In this document: piece after piece, positions 1-10,678 of the stretch
How positions within the stretch are numbered: position 1 is the first letter of the stretch
Layout: every line of letters starts with the position of its first letter
Assembly: GCA_022695795.1 (NCBI GenBank)
Contig: MU404071.1
Coordinates: 248,001 to 312,000 of the forward strand
Length of the DNA stretch: 64,000 bases
Direction: 5' to 3'
Source of the DNA: Biscogniauxia marginata
Taxonomy: Eukaryota > Ascomycota > Sordariomycetes > Xylariales > Xylariaceae
Translations under genes and position numbers: made by a program
Notes under the pieces: generated by a model
What the model was told of the DNA's origin: nothing
Seen by the model: only the letters and a program-made list of their open reading frames with translations
Databases searched by the model: none

Positions 1-844
1 ACTGCCTCTCGGACGCCTTTTGCGTAGCCGAAGTGCTACTTTCTGATCGTGAGTTTAGAGTCGATTCTGATAACTGTACCTCTGAAGGTTGTTGTATGTA
101 TGATACACCGGGTGCTATTGACGGTATCGATGGTCCCGGATTTTGGTCTGGAACAACGGATATTCTTGAAGATGCGGTCTGTGGGCTCTCTTTTTGAGGG
201 ACTCTAGTGAGAGATACTAATGGGGCTCGCTCTTGAGGTGTGTTTGGAATAAGTGGTGCCTGGTGTGTTGGCTGTTCGGGAGCATTACTCCTTATTGAAA
301 CTGTGCTCGACAATGATGGCGGAGGTGGCGGTAACTCTTCCGATAGCAAAATATCCTGGTCGACAGAAGGCACTCTCGGGTCTGCTGACTTCCGTGACCT
401 GCTTCTGGGCAGTGGAGTCCTGCTTTTCTGAGGTAGGCCATTTTCTATCCAGGTATCGGATGCTTGTCTTTCTGCCCTTTGGATCAAAGTATTCAGGTAT
501 GAAGTACACTCTTGGTAATGCCGCAAGAAGTCTCGGGAATTGGAATTCGTAAATGGTTCGCAGGCATCCCCGAGTCTGCGTAGACAATATCTCAGGAAAT
601 CAGGTGCCGATAACTGAGATTCCTCCATAATTACCGACCTCTTGTTAACATCACATATCGTAAGATGTACATGTAAGAGCGTTGTTTGAATGTCGACCAT
701 TATCATTTTCAGATGGACCAAGCTCTTGCTGTGAAAGTTGAAAGCATTTTCCAAGCTGACCAGTGCATCGCGGATCATTGACAGGTGTTCAATGATCTTG
801 GTAATATCGGCACCGGAAGATGGAAGAGGCGATTTCTGAACCAT
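1..844 (-). CDS. Unidentified protein, 5' part of a gene leaving the left edge
   Basis: An uninterrupted frame of 281 codons runs from ATG at 844-842 down to base 1 with no stop. I translated it codon by codon. It lacks a stop in the window, so its end is not visible. The first ~140 residues are Leu-rich and probably helical, including SGADITKIIEHLSMIRDAL and LRRLGDACEPF. The rest is a low-complexity Pro/Ser/Arg linker with a run of five prolines at about residue 180. The helical head followed by a disordered linker resembles N-terminal signalling domains of fungal multidomain proteins, but I recognise no family. The frame stays open upstream of this ATG to a TAG near 934 without another ATG, so a 5' exon could splice in at a CAG near 930 and the true start may lie further right. 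Confidence 0.6.
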   Translation of the reverse strand, partial: MVQKSPLPSSGADITKIIEHLSMIRDALVSLENAFNFHSKSLVHLKMIMVDIQTTLLHVHLTICDVNKRSVIMEESQLSAPDFLRYCLRRLGDACEPFTNSNSRDFLRHYQECTSYLNTLIQRAERQASDTWIENGLPQKSRTPLPRSRSRKSADPRVPSVDQDILLSEELPPPPPSLSSTVSIRSNAPEQPTHQAPLIPNTPQERAPLVSLTRVPQKESPQTASSRISVVPDQNPGPSIPSIAPGVSYIQQPSEVQLSESTLNSRSESSTSATQKASERQ

Positions 845-2231
845 GGTTGCTACAGTTGGAAACAGACGTCTTTTGATGGAGAGGGTGAAACGACGGTGAA
901 ACGTATTGTCTCTTTCGAATATGTTGCTTCTGCGTGTTGCTACTCTTTAGGCAAATGCCCGGGGCCTATGTCAATTAGTAGAGGCTATTGATGTGGTGAG
1001 CTAAAGGCGACACTGGCGAGGGTAAAGAGGAGTCAGCTAGTCCTTTCTCCGATGGGTATGTTTCGTATCAATTCGAATGTAATACACTCAATTCATACAC
1101 CCAGTAAGGGAACTAGCTTCTGGAGCGAGAAGTATCAAAAATCTTATTTCTGGACTGCACCTAGCGGAGATTACTTCGGCCAAGTTTACTTTCAACATAG
1201 TACGGAAGGTATCATGGGATTGGTCCCTTGGGACACTGCGAAGATACACGTCCTCGTATGGATTAAATAATCAAGTACCTTAAAGGGGCTGGATGCTTAA
1301 GCAATTATTGTCTACCTAGTGAATGTTATATCATAGAAGCCAAACAGTTTTTCTTCTATTACAACTGCCCATGTTAGCAGATTCAAGGACTTGACCTTCC
1401 TTTTGAATTGTCTGATCTATTCCAACATCTACCTTTCGTTCTTATTCCAACGTTATTTTCAGTCTACCAGGCTCCAACTTATGTCTTCTTCAGATTTATT
1501 TTGCACTCACTGGACGCTGTAATCAATAAATCTCGAGCGCTTTTCAATTCACATCGCTTGATAATTGTTAGGCGCAGCTAAAAGTGCATTCCAGTCAAAT
1601 CACCCCATCTCGGTTCGATGTCGACAGGTCGCCCCCCAAGCCCAGGTGACCAACAATATATACGTACAGAGTCACCGCAAATTCATTTGAACGTGGATTT
1701 TATTCTGAATTGATTATGGCTAGTGCGATGTATCTTCTACGTTCTACTGGCTTCCTAATATCGTCGAAATGGTATAGAAGGATGGACTTGAAGGACAGTG
1801 ATAGATGCTGAGAATGCTAGGTATTATAAATACTAAACCAAATAACGAAGGAACATAAAATATTTAGCAGTCTTAGGCCTAGGGGGTTTTGAAATTCGCA
1901 TTTACCTAATTAACGGTGGTGCCGCATCTATAATTAGCATTCCACTATTATTCGCATTATCCGCACTATGGGTTCATAGGTAGAGTAGCGTTCGAAGCCT
2001 CTAGTCAGGACCTCGCCACTTTGATGAATTGCGAAAAAGTCGCCTGCCTATCGTGTGAAACTACGGACCGAAGAACGCGGTTCATAGATCCTCACCGCTG
2101 ATCAAAATTAAGCAATGTGAGTATTGGTATGATCGTTCTGCTTTATTTTTGGCCGGAAGGATTTCTAGGTTTAATGCAACATGTGTAGTCTCAGTTGGTT
2201 TATTTATTACTCTGTTTCAGCTATTCGTGAG
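845..2231. other. AT-rich intergenic DNA, no gene seen
   Basis: Only short chance frames are present, such as 1052-1270 on the plus strand. The stretch becomes AT-rich and stop-rich after about 1260. It may hold an upstream exon of the left-edge gene, but no convincing ATG exon was found. Confidence 0.5.
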
Positions 2232-2366
2232 TGTTGAAATATGGGGCTATATGGCCCTTGTCACCTGTATCTACATACATATATAGGAGGGCTTCGCCCT
2301 CCTATCCAGCCTCATCTTGAACAAATACACTTGATCCTATCCTCACATCTTCGTCTCATCTCAACA
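2232..2366 (+). mobile_element. Solo LTR of a Ty1/copia-like element, copy 1
   Basis: A 135-bp element begins TGTTGAAATA and ends CTCAACA, the TG..CA ends of an LTR. It is flanked by a perfect 5-bp direct repeat, GTGAG at 2227-2231 and again at 2367-2371, the footprint of integrase-type insertion. It contains a TATATA stretch followed by a perfect 10-bp hairpin at 2283-2305 with a 3-nt loop. The last ~50 bp, from TTGAACAAATACACTTGAT onward, match the second copy at 44149-44291 almost base for base. No internal retrotransposon coding sequence or second LTR lies nearby, so this is a solo LTR left by recombination. Assignment to copia rests on the TGTTGAAATA terminus and short length; a gypsy or non-autonomous origin is possible. 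Confidence 0.8.
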
Positions 2367-2371
2367 GTGAG

Positions 2372-3230
2372 AGGAGATGGCGTGGATGGAAATATATTAT
2401 AAGGAGTTCCAAATGATCGTTATAACCTTTCTTAGTCTTAGGTTTACTAGAGCAGCCCACGAATGTTTGTGGCATATAGTTCTTCGTTGACTAACCTCAA
2501 TGCAAAATATGTCGCAGTCCTGACTGTTGAAAAACTGGATTATTAGTTGCTTACTTGGGTGAACAGGCTATCTTGAGGATGGGAGGGCCTGTGTCTGACA
2601 GCTACCCGTTGATACCTATTTCAGCAACTTTCAGCCTTAATGTTGATATAAAAGCTAAGGTTACATACCATATTTCGTCAGGTGAATAGATTAGACAGGG
2701 ATAATAAAGCGATTCAAGCTTTGTTGTCAGCCACTAAGCCTTACATTTGTCCTCCCTATCACAATTAATATATCTTATTGTCACCGTACTTTAATTAAGC
2801 ACAATTCGCAGCTCATTTAACTCGTCATCCAGCAGATCCCACCTTAATTGTCCACATTATACTCACCTCGATAACCACCAGAGAGGTAATTTCAACTAGA
2901 AATTACTTTCTTCTGATTAACAAGTTTTCTCTTTTATCAATCTTTTCTATTCCTTAGTTCTTGATTTACCGTAAGCTTTGTTCGCAGGCCCTTAGACTGA
3001 ATGCAGCTTCGGTTCACCGAATGCATCTACACATTACAAAGGATCTTCGCATCACAATAGCAGCCCTACACATCTTTGGTAGCAATGGTGGATTCAAAGA
3101 TATCAAATACTATATTAATACCGCCAATTATCACAAGATCACCTTCGATTACCAGCGATCACCCTCAGCAGTTTCAACACATTCAGTTACCAGTTATCTA
3201 TTAGATCTATATCTAACACTTAACAATACT
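2372..3230. other. AT-rich promoter region of the MAPEG gene
   Basis: This AT-rich stretch has stops in all frames. The plus-strand frame at 2961-3359 overlaps the first MAPEG exon out of frame and has no supporting features. Confidence 0.4.
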
Positions 3231-3924
3231 ATGGCGAGCTTTACTGAATCATTACACCAAGAGAATTGGTCATGGACGGCCGTAGGTTCCCAATCTCAGA
3301 ATCTTATGTCTAGGGTCACGTTAATGACTTTTGACAGATTCCTCTGGCCTTGCTCATAACTCTGTATCCTCGACTGTGGTCCGGAATCTTTGGGCCCGGT
3401 CGGCGTTGGTATCCAGCAGGCACCCCTCGTACGTTCAGTCAAGATCTCGAGAATCAAAATGTTCCTCCCATTGTATGTTGCGCCCCCTTCTAAAGGATCC
3501 TCCCAATGTTGTAATTCCAGACGGAAGTGGCCAGTAGAGCAAGCTGCTAACACTAGAACAGCTCAGAGGGCGCTTGCAGCGAGCTGAGGCTGCAATGAAC
3601 AACGGAATCGAGAACATCCCACTGTTCGTTGCCGGAGTTATCGCCGCGAATGTAGAGGGCCTCGACCTCTGGACTCTCAATATCCTCTGCCTTTCTTACC
3701 TCTTGGTCCGAGTTATATACACCTGGGTTTATATCTACGGACAGGAGTTGCAGTCGCTACCCGCTCTCACGCGAACCGTTATTTGGTTCATTGGCACCTT
3801 CATCATCGGCGGTCTACTCTTGTCGTCTGGTCCTCATATTGACCCTCTGGAGAAGAACGCGAGTTATTGGTTCTCGACATCCATCAAAGTCCCGAACCCT
3901 GCGCCACAGCATAATCTTCTGTAA
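3231..3924 (+). CDS. MAPEG family membrane protein
   Basis: Three exons, 3231-3281, 3338-3472 and 3562-3924, join in phase 0 to give 182 residues. Intron 1 is 56 bp (GTAGGT..TGACAG). Intron 2 is 89 bp (GTATGT..AACAG) with a TGCTAACAC branch site. MAPEG proteins are small integral membrane proteins of eicosanoid and glutathione metabolism. The signature is QRAEAAMNNGIENIPLF at the start of exon 3 (family pattern R-A-x-x-A-x-x-N-x-x-E-N). It is followed by hydrophobic spans FVAGVIAANVEG, LNILCLSYLLVRVIYTWVYI and TVIWFIGTFIIGGLLL, and exon 2 supplies the first span (IPLALLITLYPRLW). Length fits the fungal subfamily, whose substrate is unknown. The start ATG opens the only frame that splices cleanly into exon 2. 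Confidence 0.87.
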
Positions 3925-5703
3925 AGGTAGCGTTGCAGATAATCAAGCGGAAGTGCAAGGTCTGAAGAGATGCTAAGCATAGAGTGGTGCTAGGGCAATG
4001 ACGATCTACAAGATCGGCAAATCCGAATAGTGACGGGCAACAGGATGGCGTATAATTATATCAATTTTTGTGTACCTCTAGATAATTTTGGTGGAAATAG
4101 GGGGCTTTCAGAGGTTTTTTTTTTCTCCCTCCAGTATGCACAAACAAATTTTTTTTTAGTAATGTTCTATTATCACCTATTTCCTAGGTACTCTGATTCT
4201 ATGACTTGTTTCATGATCATAGAAAATTAAATATTTATTACCTACAAGTCGTTTTGACTGGATAAAGGACTTTTCCCAACTAGTTAGAAATTATCGACGC
4301 AGCATGATTCTTTTTTTTTTCCCCATCACTGCCCAACCCTCCTAACTCATGTCAAGGTATCGCTTGGCCACTCTCCAGTATCAAGTTTACCTTCACTCCT
4401 TCCATTATATTCTAATGTACTTGCGACATCGACATTGAGAATCCAAATAACCTACGCCGCCATCCTGTTGACTTCGCCATAATGGTTTACACAGGGCGCT
4501 AGGTGAATTCAGTAATTTTGATATTATCTCCATTAGAGATATTGCTACTAGCAATAGCGCGCCCATTCCAGTGCCACGTAAAATTAGCAGCATGAGCACC
4601 CTCTTTTTTTTGTTCCCAATCTCTTTAGCAGATGGAAGTAAGTTTAATCGGATAGGATTAATACAACATGATGTCTTCAGAAATTTTCATTTGAAATTTC
4701 GTAGTAGTATGATTAAACCTTGAAGGATACATATCAACAATTCATAGTTGAAGGAATTTGAACGTTTGGCAGCGAGGTATATGCCAGCAGTAGGAGGTAG
4801 ATTATTCTAAAATACTAGTGAACAACAGTTAAACAACTAGGAGTTCCAGCTTACACCTAACACGAAAGGATTTTCTCATGTAAAAATGGAACCACCTTGG
4901 AGCATATCACGAGCGCAATGTACGTATTAAATATTAATTAGGTAGGTATGCACTAGGTTGTCAGGCAGCGCAATAAACAGACTTATTCATGTAATAGAGA
5001 ATTTATTTGCAGAATTAGCTACCAACTCCGAGGAAAACAACCAGCGAAAACCCCCTGCAAAGAAATGCAATATTCAGTGCGCAACGCCTCGCGTATGATG
5101 CCAGTCCAGTCCATTCCGTTCCATATGCCAAGTCCACTGGTTAACCAGAATCAGATATCCTGTCCCAGAAAACAGCAGTGTCGTCGTGCAAAGAGGGATC
5201 GATCGAGAACACAACACGGCGCAATGCAAGTAGGTATAAACCTCAAATCAAGTCGGTCCGTCGGTACGGAACCATTGGTCGTGGGTGAATTTGACGTATC
5301 TCGTGTTTCACGCCGCCTGTCATCATGCTCGTGTTGGTTAGCTATAATGGATTCCTGGTTTTGAAGGGAAAATAACAAAAGGAGGGCCACGTACCTCACA
5401 ACCACAGACCACGGGGCTAATTGCCCAAAAGGTAAAGAATCAAATCAGGGAAATCAAAGAAGAAAGGTCAGGAAAAGAAAGAAGTGCAAGGATGATAATG
5501 TGCGACGGATGGTATTTGTCTAGTGAGTGGGTGAACTGAGACCAGACAAGACAGACGTCAGATCCACGATGGCTAAGAAGCTCAACCGGCAAAGTCGAGA
5601 AAAAAAAAGAAGAGATGATTTCGGTTAGGGTATCTCTCCTTTTTCCGTCCATTGTCGGGCCATCAATACCAGTGGGTGTGTGTGGTTATTGGTTGAAGAT
5701 CAA
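3925..5703. other. Intergenic DNA between convergent genes
   Basis: It holds the 3' ends of the convergent MAPEG gene and the next minus-strand gene. T-tracts lie at 4118-4127, 4149-4157 and 4312-4320. Frames here are short and lack composition or motifs typical of coding sequence. Confidence 0.4.
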
Positions 5704-7215
5704 TCAAATCTCCTCATCAGAACCACAGGTGGCGCGGGAGGATAAATCCGACTTGTTGCAAGTTCGTTTGAGTGATTTTTCGGCATTCTTCTTCTGCAGC
5801 GACTTCGCGATGGCATAATAGTGGCTATAGCCACGCCTGCGAGCTTTGATCCCGGCGATGATGGCGTCATCGAAGCCAGCTTCCCTGCAAGCGGCCTCTT
5901 CCGCCTCCTGATTCTTGGCTATAGCGATCTTGAGGCTGTCGGTCTCTTGGGTCTTATTGAAGGGATTGCGATCCCGGCTGTCTTTGATGCAGTCCGAATC
6001 ACAGGAATGGCCACCAGAGTGCTCCGAGGATATCTTACTTGGCATTCGGAAGGGTCGGTGATAGGCCTCATCATCGCGATAAGGATCGTACGTCGTAGCT
6101 GGTAGTCTATAGCCATCATCCTCGTCGTCATTGACCTTGGCTGGAAGGGGCTCCAGCGGGAAGTCATCTCGCATATTGTTCTTCATGGCCTTGCGCCACG
6201 CCATTGTCTTTGATTCGCCCTCCTCGTCACTAGAATCATCCTTCTTGGCTCGTCGTCGAGCTGCCTCGGCAGACACTCTGGCTGCGGCTAGCTTGGGAAA
6301 AACAAGTTTATCCCAGCAGGACTTCAAGTCCTGAAGGTTGTATCGCCAGCCCTTGTTGGTCACTATAGAGGTTAAAGTCAACAACGCGTAAAATCCTTTG
6401 GTAAAGTGATTATACATTCGTGGCCATTGCGTACATATATTAAGGGGTTCAAAGATGTATAACATAAAGAACTCCTTTCGAACACACGCAATGTATAATG
6501 TTCTCACGGCAAGGGCGGGGGATAACAAGGCTCAAGGGGGAAAATCGAAATAATGAGTCAACTTACTAGCTCCCAGAACTGCCGGCCAGTCCTGGATGAT
6601 GTTATAGTCAACCTTTCCGACAAGAGAAGCAAAGATCATTAGATCAGTCTCAGCTTCCGAAGTCCACACGGGTACGGTGGGAGGCAGCGGGCTGAGGAGG
6701 TAACCCTCTTGCAGACGCATATTTTCGTAGCTGGGGCGAAGGCTCATCGAGAACATCTCTCTGGCTTGGTCTTGGGCGCCCGGGACCTTAGGGCTATTGG
6801 CTTCCTCCATAGTGGCATGCTTGTTGTTGACAGAGCTGCTCTGATCTCCATGAATAGGGCACTGGTCATCAGAAGCATCCGCAGGAGGTGACCCATTGTT
6901 GGCATTAGCACAGGCTTGACTGTCATTCTCAAGCGTCTCTGCCAGGTCCAAGGTTGCTTGGGCGATGCTCTGCATGGTCTTGTTATTATGGGTTTCAGCC
7001 GCCTGTAAATTTAGTCCAGCCATGTTCATATTGATCTTAGCCATTGCTGAGTTCGTCTTAGCGATCCTAACGTTGTCGTTTGACAACTCCATATTACGCT
7101 CAGCGAGGGCAACATTCTCTACAGCCACTGCAGCGTTCTCCTTCGCCAAAATAGCCGTGTCGCGTGACAGCTTTCTCTGGGCATCCATGGTAGGACCATG
7201 AGGGAGTGCATTCAT
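5704..7215 (-). CDS. Protein with N-terminal Asn-heptad coiled coil and charged C-terminal region
   Basis: Exon 1 (7215-6567) and exon 2 (6362-5704) join across a 204-bp intron (GTAAGT..CTATAG), splitting an ATG codon, to give 435 residues. The splice creates WPAVLGAMTNKGWRYNLQ, which reads smoothly across the junction. Residues 20-73 form a very regular coiled coil with Asn at every seventh residue (27, 34, 41, 48, 55, 62, 69). A disordered middle follows. A compact region (about 185-245, LMIFASLVGKVDYNIIQDWPA onward) looks like the SANT/Myb-like modules of fungal nuclear proteins. The tail is acidic and Lys/Arg-rich with short helical segments. A TTCTAG just before the ATG suggests a 5' UTR intron. 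A nuclear role is inference only. Confidence 0.75.
6997..7158 (-). repeat. Protein-level heptad repeat with invariant Asn
   Basis: This segment encodes residues 20-73 of the preceding gene. Seven consecutive heptads each have Asn at one position, a hydrophobic residue (V,L,L,I,M,M,A) three places later, and Ala or Ser after that. This fits a coiled coil with Asn at every 'a' position and hydrophobics at every 'd'. Confidence 0.8.
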
Positions 7216-9117
7216 CTCGGCGTCTAGAATAATAGTCAGTAAGACCAGTACTCGCCGTCACATTGGTAAAAGGGTGTGGATGACAAGGTGTAGGGGCTTT
7301 GTGCGCTAAGTGAAAGATTACATGGAAAAGGAGAAGAAGCGAAACGAACAGGGACCATAAAGGTTCACTGGCGAGAGGAATGAATGTGATGGGAATAAAA
7401 ATGGGTAAATTATATGTTGTGGTTAGGGTTATTATACCAAGGCCTGGTGTGAGAAAGAAAGGAGTGGCTTTCTGAGGAAAAGCGTGAAAGGGAGTTGTTA
7501 CCGACAAATATATATGTGGAAAGGGAAAGGAAAGAAGAGGAATGTGTGGCCAAGGTCCGAATGGAGGTATGAATATGGGGATAGAAACGTGCAGAAAGCC
7601 CCCCAGTAATGCGCGCAAGATGATGTGACTGGTAAGTGTGTGGATGGGAGAGTGTGTAGGTTGGGAGACAATAGACATGGAGATAGGTTACGTGCAGGAA
7701 AGAATAAGTGCTCAGAGGTACAAATGTACAAGGATACAAGGGTACAAGGGTACATAAATGGATGGGAACGAGGGTAGTAGGTCAACAGTGTCGCAAGGGG
7801 TGAGAAAGGAGAGAGGGAAATGGTGCAAATAAGGTGGGAAATGGCATCCAAACCTCACTCGTAACTCGGAGTGTGATATTGAAGTGACTTCTGCCGTTTG
7901 AAGAGCGCGATTTGGAGCAAACGACCCAGCAGGATCAGAGATGGATGGTATGAAAGTAATAGAAGGAATGTCGCTGTGTATACAAGCAGCAATGAAGGTA
8001 GTGATGAATGGCAGTGACAGTGGCGACGACGACGGTAGCCGTGACCTGGACGACAATGCAAAAGACATGACAGATGAGACGTGTGAACTTACCCGTAATC
8101 GTAAAGTTCGTGGGGGAAATCGAGAAAGGCATTGGTACTCTTCAAGATCACGAAAGACAGACAGGTAGCCTGTTGAAAATTGTTTCGTAGTGCGTGGTGT
8201 GCGAAAGAGGTGTTGTTGGACGAGTGGCTGAGAAGGTCGAGACAGTCGAGGGAGTGACTAAAGTCAAGTAGGTTAGAAAAAAAAATCGATGTGATTTGGG
8301 ATGTGCACACCGAGGATGTGTTTGTGGGTGGTCAAGTTGAGGATGAGGTTGAGAGAATGGGGGGTGGGAGAGTAGGGTTAAGTATGGGAATTGTAATGCT
8401 CGATGTCCGACTGTAGAAAACACATTGGGCAAGAGTGGGAGGAAAGCGGAAGAATTATTGTGTAGTGTGATGAAGTGTGAGTAAATGGAGTGCTTGCCAA
8501 GTTCAGAAAGTTGGGATACGTAGATGAAAAAAATCTACGCGTCGAATTTGTGGTGTGCACACGTGCTGAATATTTGTGTTCGCGACTGTGCAGTCTGCTT
8601 GGGACAGCTGAAGATGGATCGTCGAAGAGATGTAACAAAGGTATCAGGAAGGAAGAATCAGAAAGGGAGTTGACGAAGGTCTCCGAAGTACTTGGGAGAA
8701 GAAGGGGTTCTTGATCCGTCAACGTGAGAGTGTTTGTGTGATGAGTGGAGAGGTTCAGGTGTATGTGGTCGACAAGACGAATATTTATATATTCTTCGAG
8801 TATGGGGACAATAGGGAAGCTGTGGTGGTCGACAGACAATAAGGAAAGTTGAGTTGTCGATGACAACAATAGCAAACGCCAAATTGTAGGGACGCGTGGT
8901 TGTCTTGTGCATTTGTAGAACGCACATGTTCTTCCTGTTATTATCTCAGGGACAACCACACTTGGATTTTTTTCTGCCCAGGGCAACGACTGATACAGAT
9001 ATCCAAAAATCGAAACCAGCATTTACATGAATTTCTATAACTACATGAACCATCTGAATTGCATATCCTAAGTGATCTTCAGGTCTACCATCAAGTTCAT
9101 TCCACGTATGATTAATT
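7216..9117. other. Strand-skewed region upstream of the coiled-coil gene
   Basis: From about 7240 to 8900 the plus strand is strongly purine-rich, so the minus strand is CT-rich. Several overlapping minus-strand frames exist (for example 8378-9022, 214 codons, real ATG). All are Ser/Thr/Pro/His/Leu-rich in more than one frame at once, which is what base skew produces. I read the stretch as promoter plus a long pyrimidine-rich 5' leader for the gene starting at 7215. Confidence 0.45.
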
Positions 9118-10678
9118 CTAACTGCTAATATCCTCACGCTTGCTATCCTCCGTGGCTAATTCGACTGTTGGTTTGTCCTTAACTGCTTCAACATCAGAGC
9201 CTACATCACGAACCTCGACCTTCTCTCCGGCCTTTACGCTTCTCAAATCCCATCCACCGGTCCAGCCGACCCAACCCTTTTCATGTGGCCCCCTCGCAAG
9301 GAGAATCAATATTCCAGCAATCATCTGCGCGATGTTCGAGGCCCCCGAGTGCGTCCATCCACCTCGTGCGTATAGAGAGTTCCCTACGGCAGTTCCAAAC
9401 AACTGTCCAGAGAAAGTGAAGACCATGTATACAGAATTAACCGCATTCTGGGCCATTGGCTCTACGTTCGAAATTGCCATGCGCGTCCCTACCACTACCG
9501 TATTCATGCCGAGGTCGCCAAAAAATGCCCAGATGACAGGGCCCGCGAGCGAGAAAGTACCGACAAACGTTCCGATACATATCGAGACTAGAGCCACCAG
9601 ATGTGCAATAAGGAGGGTGCCGTGGGGATGAATTCGGGATGTCAGTAAGCGCGAGATGACAGGGTTGAGAAAAACCGGCGAGATGCCGATGAGTGCGAAC
9701 AGTCCGATTGCCAGCGTCGATAGATGGAATACATTGGCCAGCTGAAACGTCAAGGTTGTCCAGAACGAGGTAAACATGCCCATGGTGAGAAAAGCGATCA
9801 TCGACGACTGTGTGAGGGCTGGCTTGGTGAAGGGAAGCTTGGCTATCTTTAATAGGATGCCTGGGTATGACGTTCCGGGACGAAGTACGGGATAATCTGG
9901 CATGAAGAGGAAAAGCAGGAGCCATATGAAGACTTGAAAGCCAAAGGACATCCAATACACGTTTCTCCACGACGTATACTGGCTAACAATACCACTGAGC
10001 AGACGAGCAACGAGGATCCCGAACACCACGCCAGACATGACAATTGATACCATGGTTGTCCTATGCCGCTCGGGCGCGTACTGAACCGCGAGGGGGAACA
10101 TGAGCTGCGGAGTGACTGTCAATAGGCCCACGAGAAACGAAAGCCCGAGGAATGTAGAGAAAGAGCGCGTGAGCGTGCATCCCAACCACTAAACAAGGGC
10201 TGGTTAGCAAAGCATCCAGAGAGGGAAGAACGATAGCACCCACTAGCACAGCCGTAGCGAAGATCAAGCTGAGCATCAGCGGTCGCCGGCGAAGAATATC
10301 CCCTAGCGGGATGATGAAGAGCAGGCCCCCGGCATAACCGGTCTGCAATATCGTCGGGATCGACGATGAACGCTCATCCGATACGCCGAAATCATCGGCC
10401 AGTATGTTGAGAATAGGATGGGTATAATATAGATTCGCAACACTAAAGGCGCTGGCCTGATACCTGTGAGTGTGCCGAACCGGGGGCTCAAGCCATTGGA
10501 GTCAGGGGTACTATAAACATACCACGCCAAAGAGTATATTCATTGCCCAATTCAGTTCGTGGTGCTCTTTCGGATTCCATCTGGCCCAGCCCGGTGTCCA
10601 GACAATCTGGCGAAATACGCCTGGTGGCCAGCGTATCTCAGGCTTGCTCTTCTCGCCCGCCTCTGTCGTAGCCGTCAT
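9118..10678 (-). CDS. MFS transporter, 12-TM bacterial-type subfamily
   Basis: Three exons, 10678-10523, 10456-10244 and 10188-9118, join in phase 0 to give 479 residues. The introns are 66 bp (GTATGT..ATCAG) and 55 bp (GTGGGT..TTTAG with a GCTAAC branch site). After a soluble N-terminus, TM1 contains FSVANLYYTHPILNILADD, typical of the MFS_1 group related to bacterial sugar/drug exporters. The motif-A loop is IIPLGDILRRRPLM. The second splice yields FATAVLWLGCTLTRSF. Further TMs follow through ILILLA, then a charged cytoplasmic tail rich in Glu, Lys and Asp. Length and topology fit a plasma-membrane proton antiporter; substrate unknown. The ATG at 10678 is the first in frame. The intron-1 acceptor could also be a nearby CACAG, but that would break the frame. 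Confidence 0.87.

Noticed and set aside
285..587. 100-codon minus-strand frame
   Set aside because: It is a shadow of the longer minus-strand frame (844 to 1) in another register.
8378..9022. 214-codon minus-strand frame with a true ATG
   Set aside because: It lies in the CT-rich skewed block where several frames are open together; Ser/Thr/Leu/His-rich with no motif or splice support.
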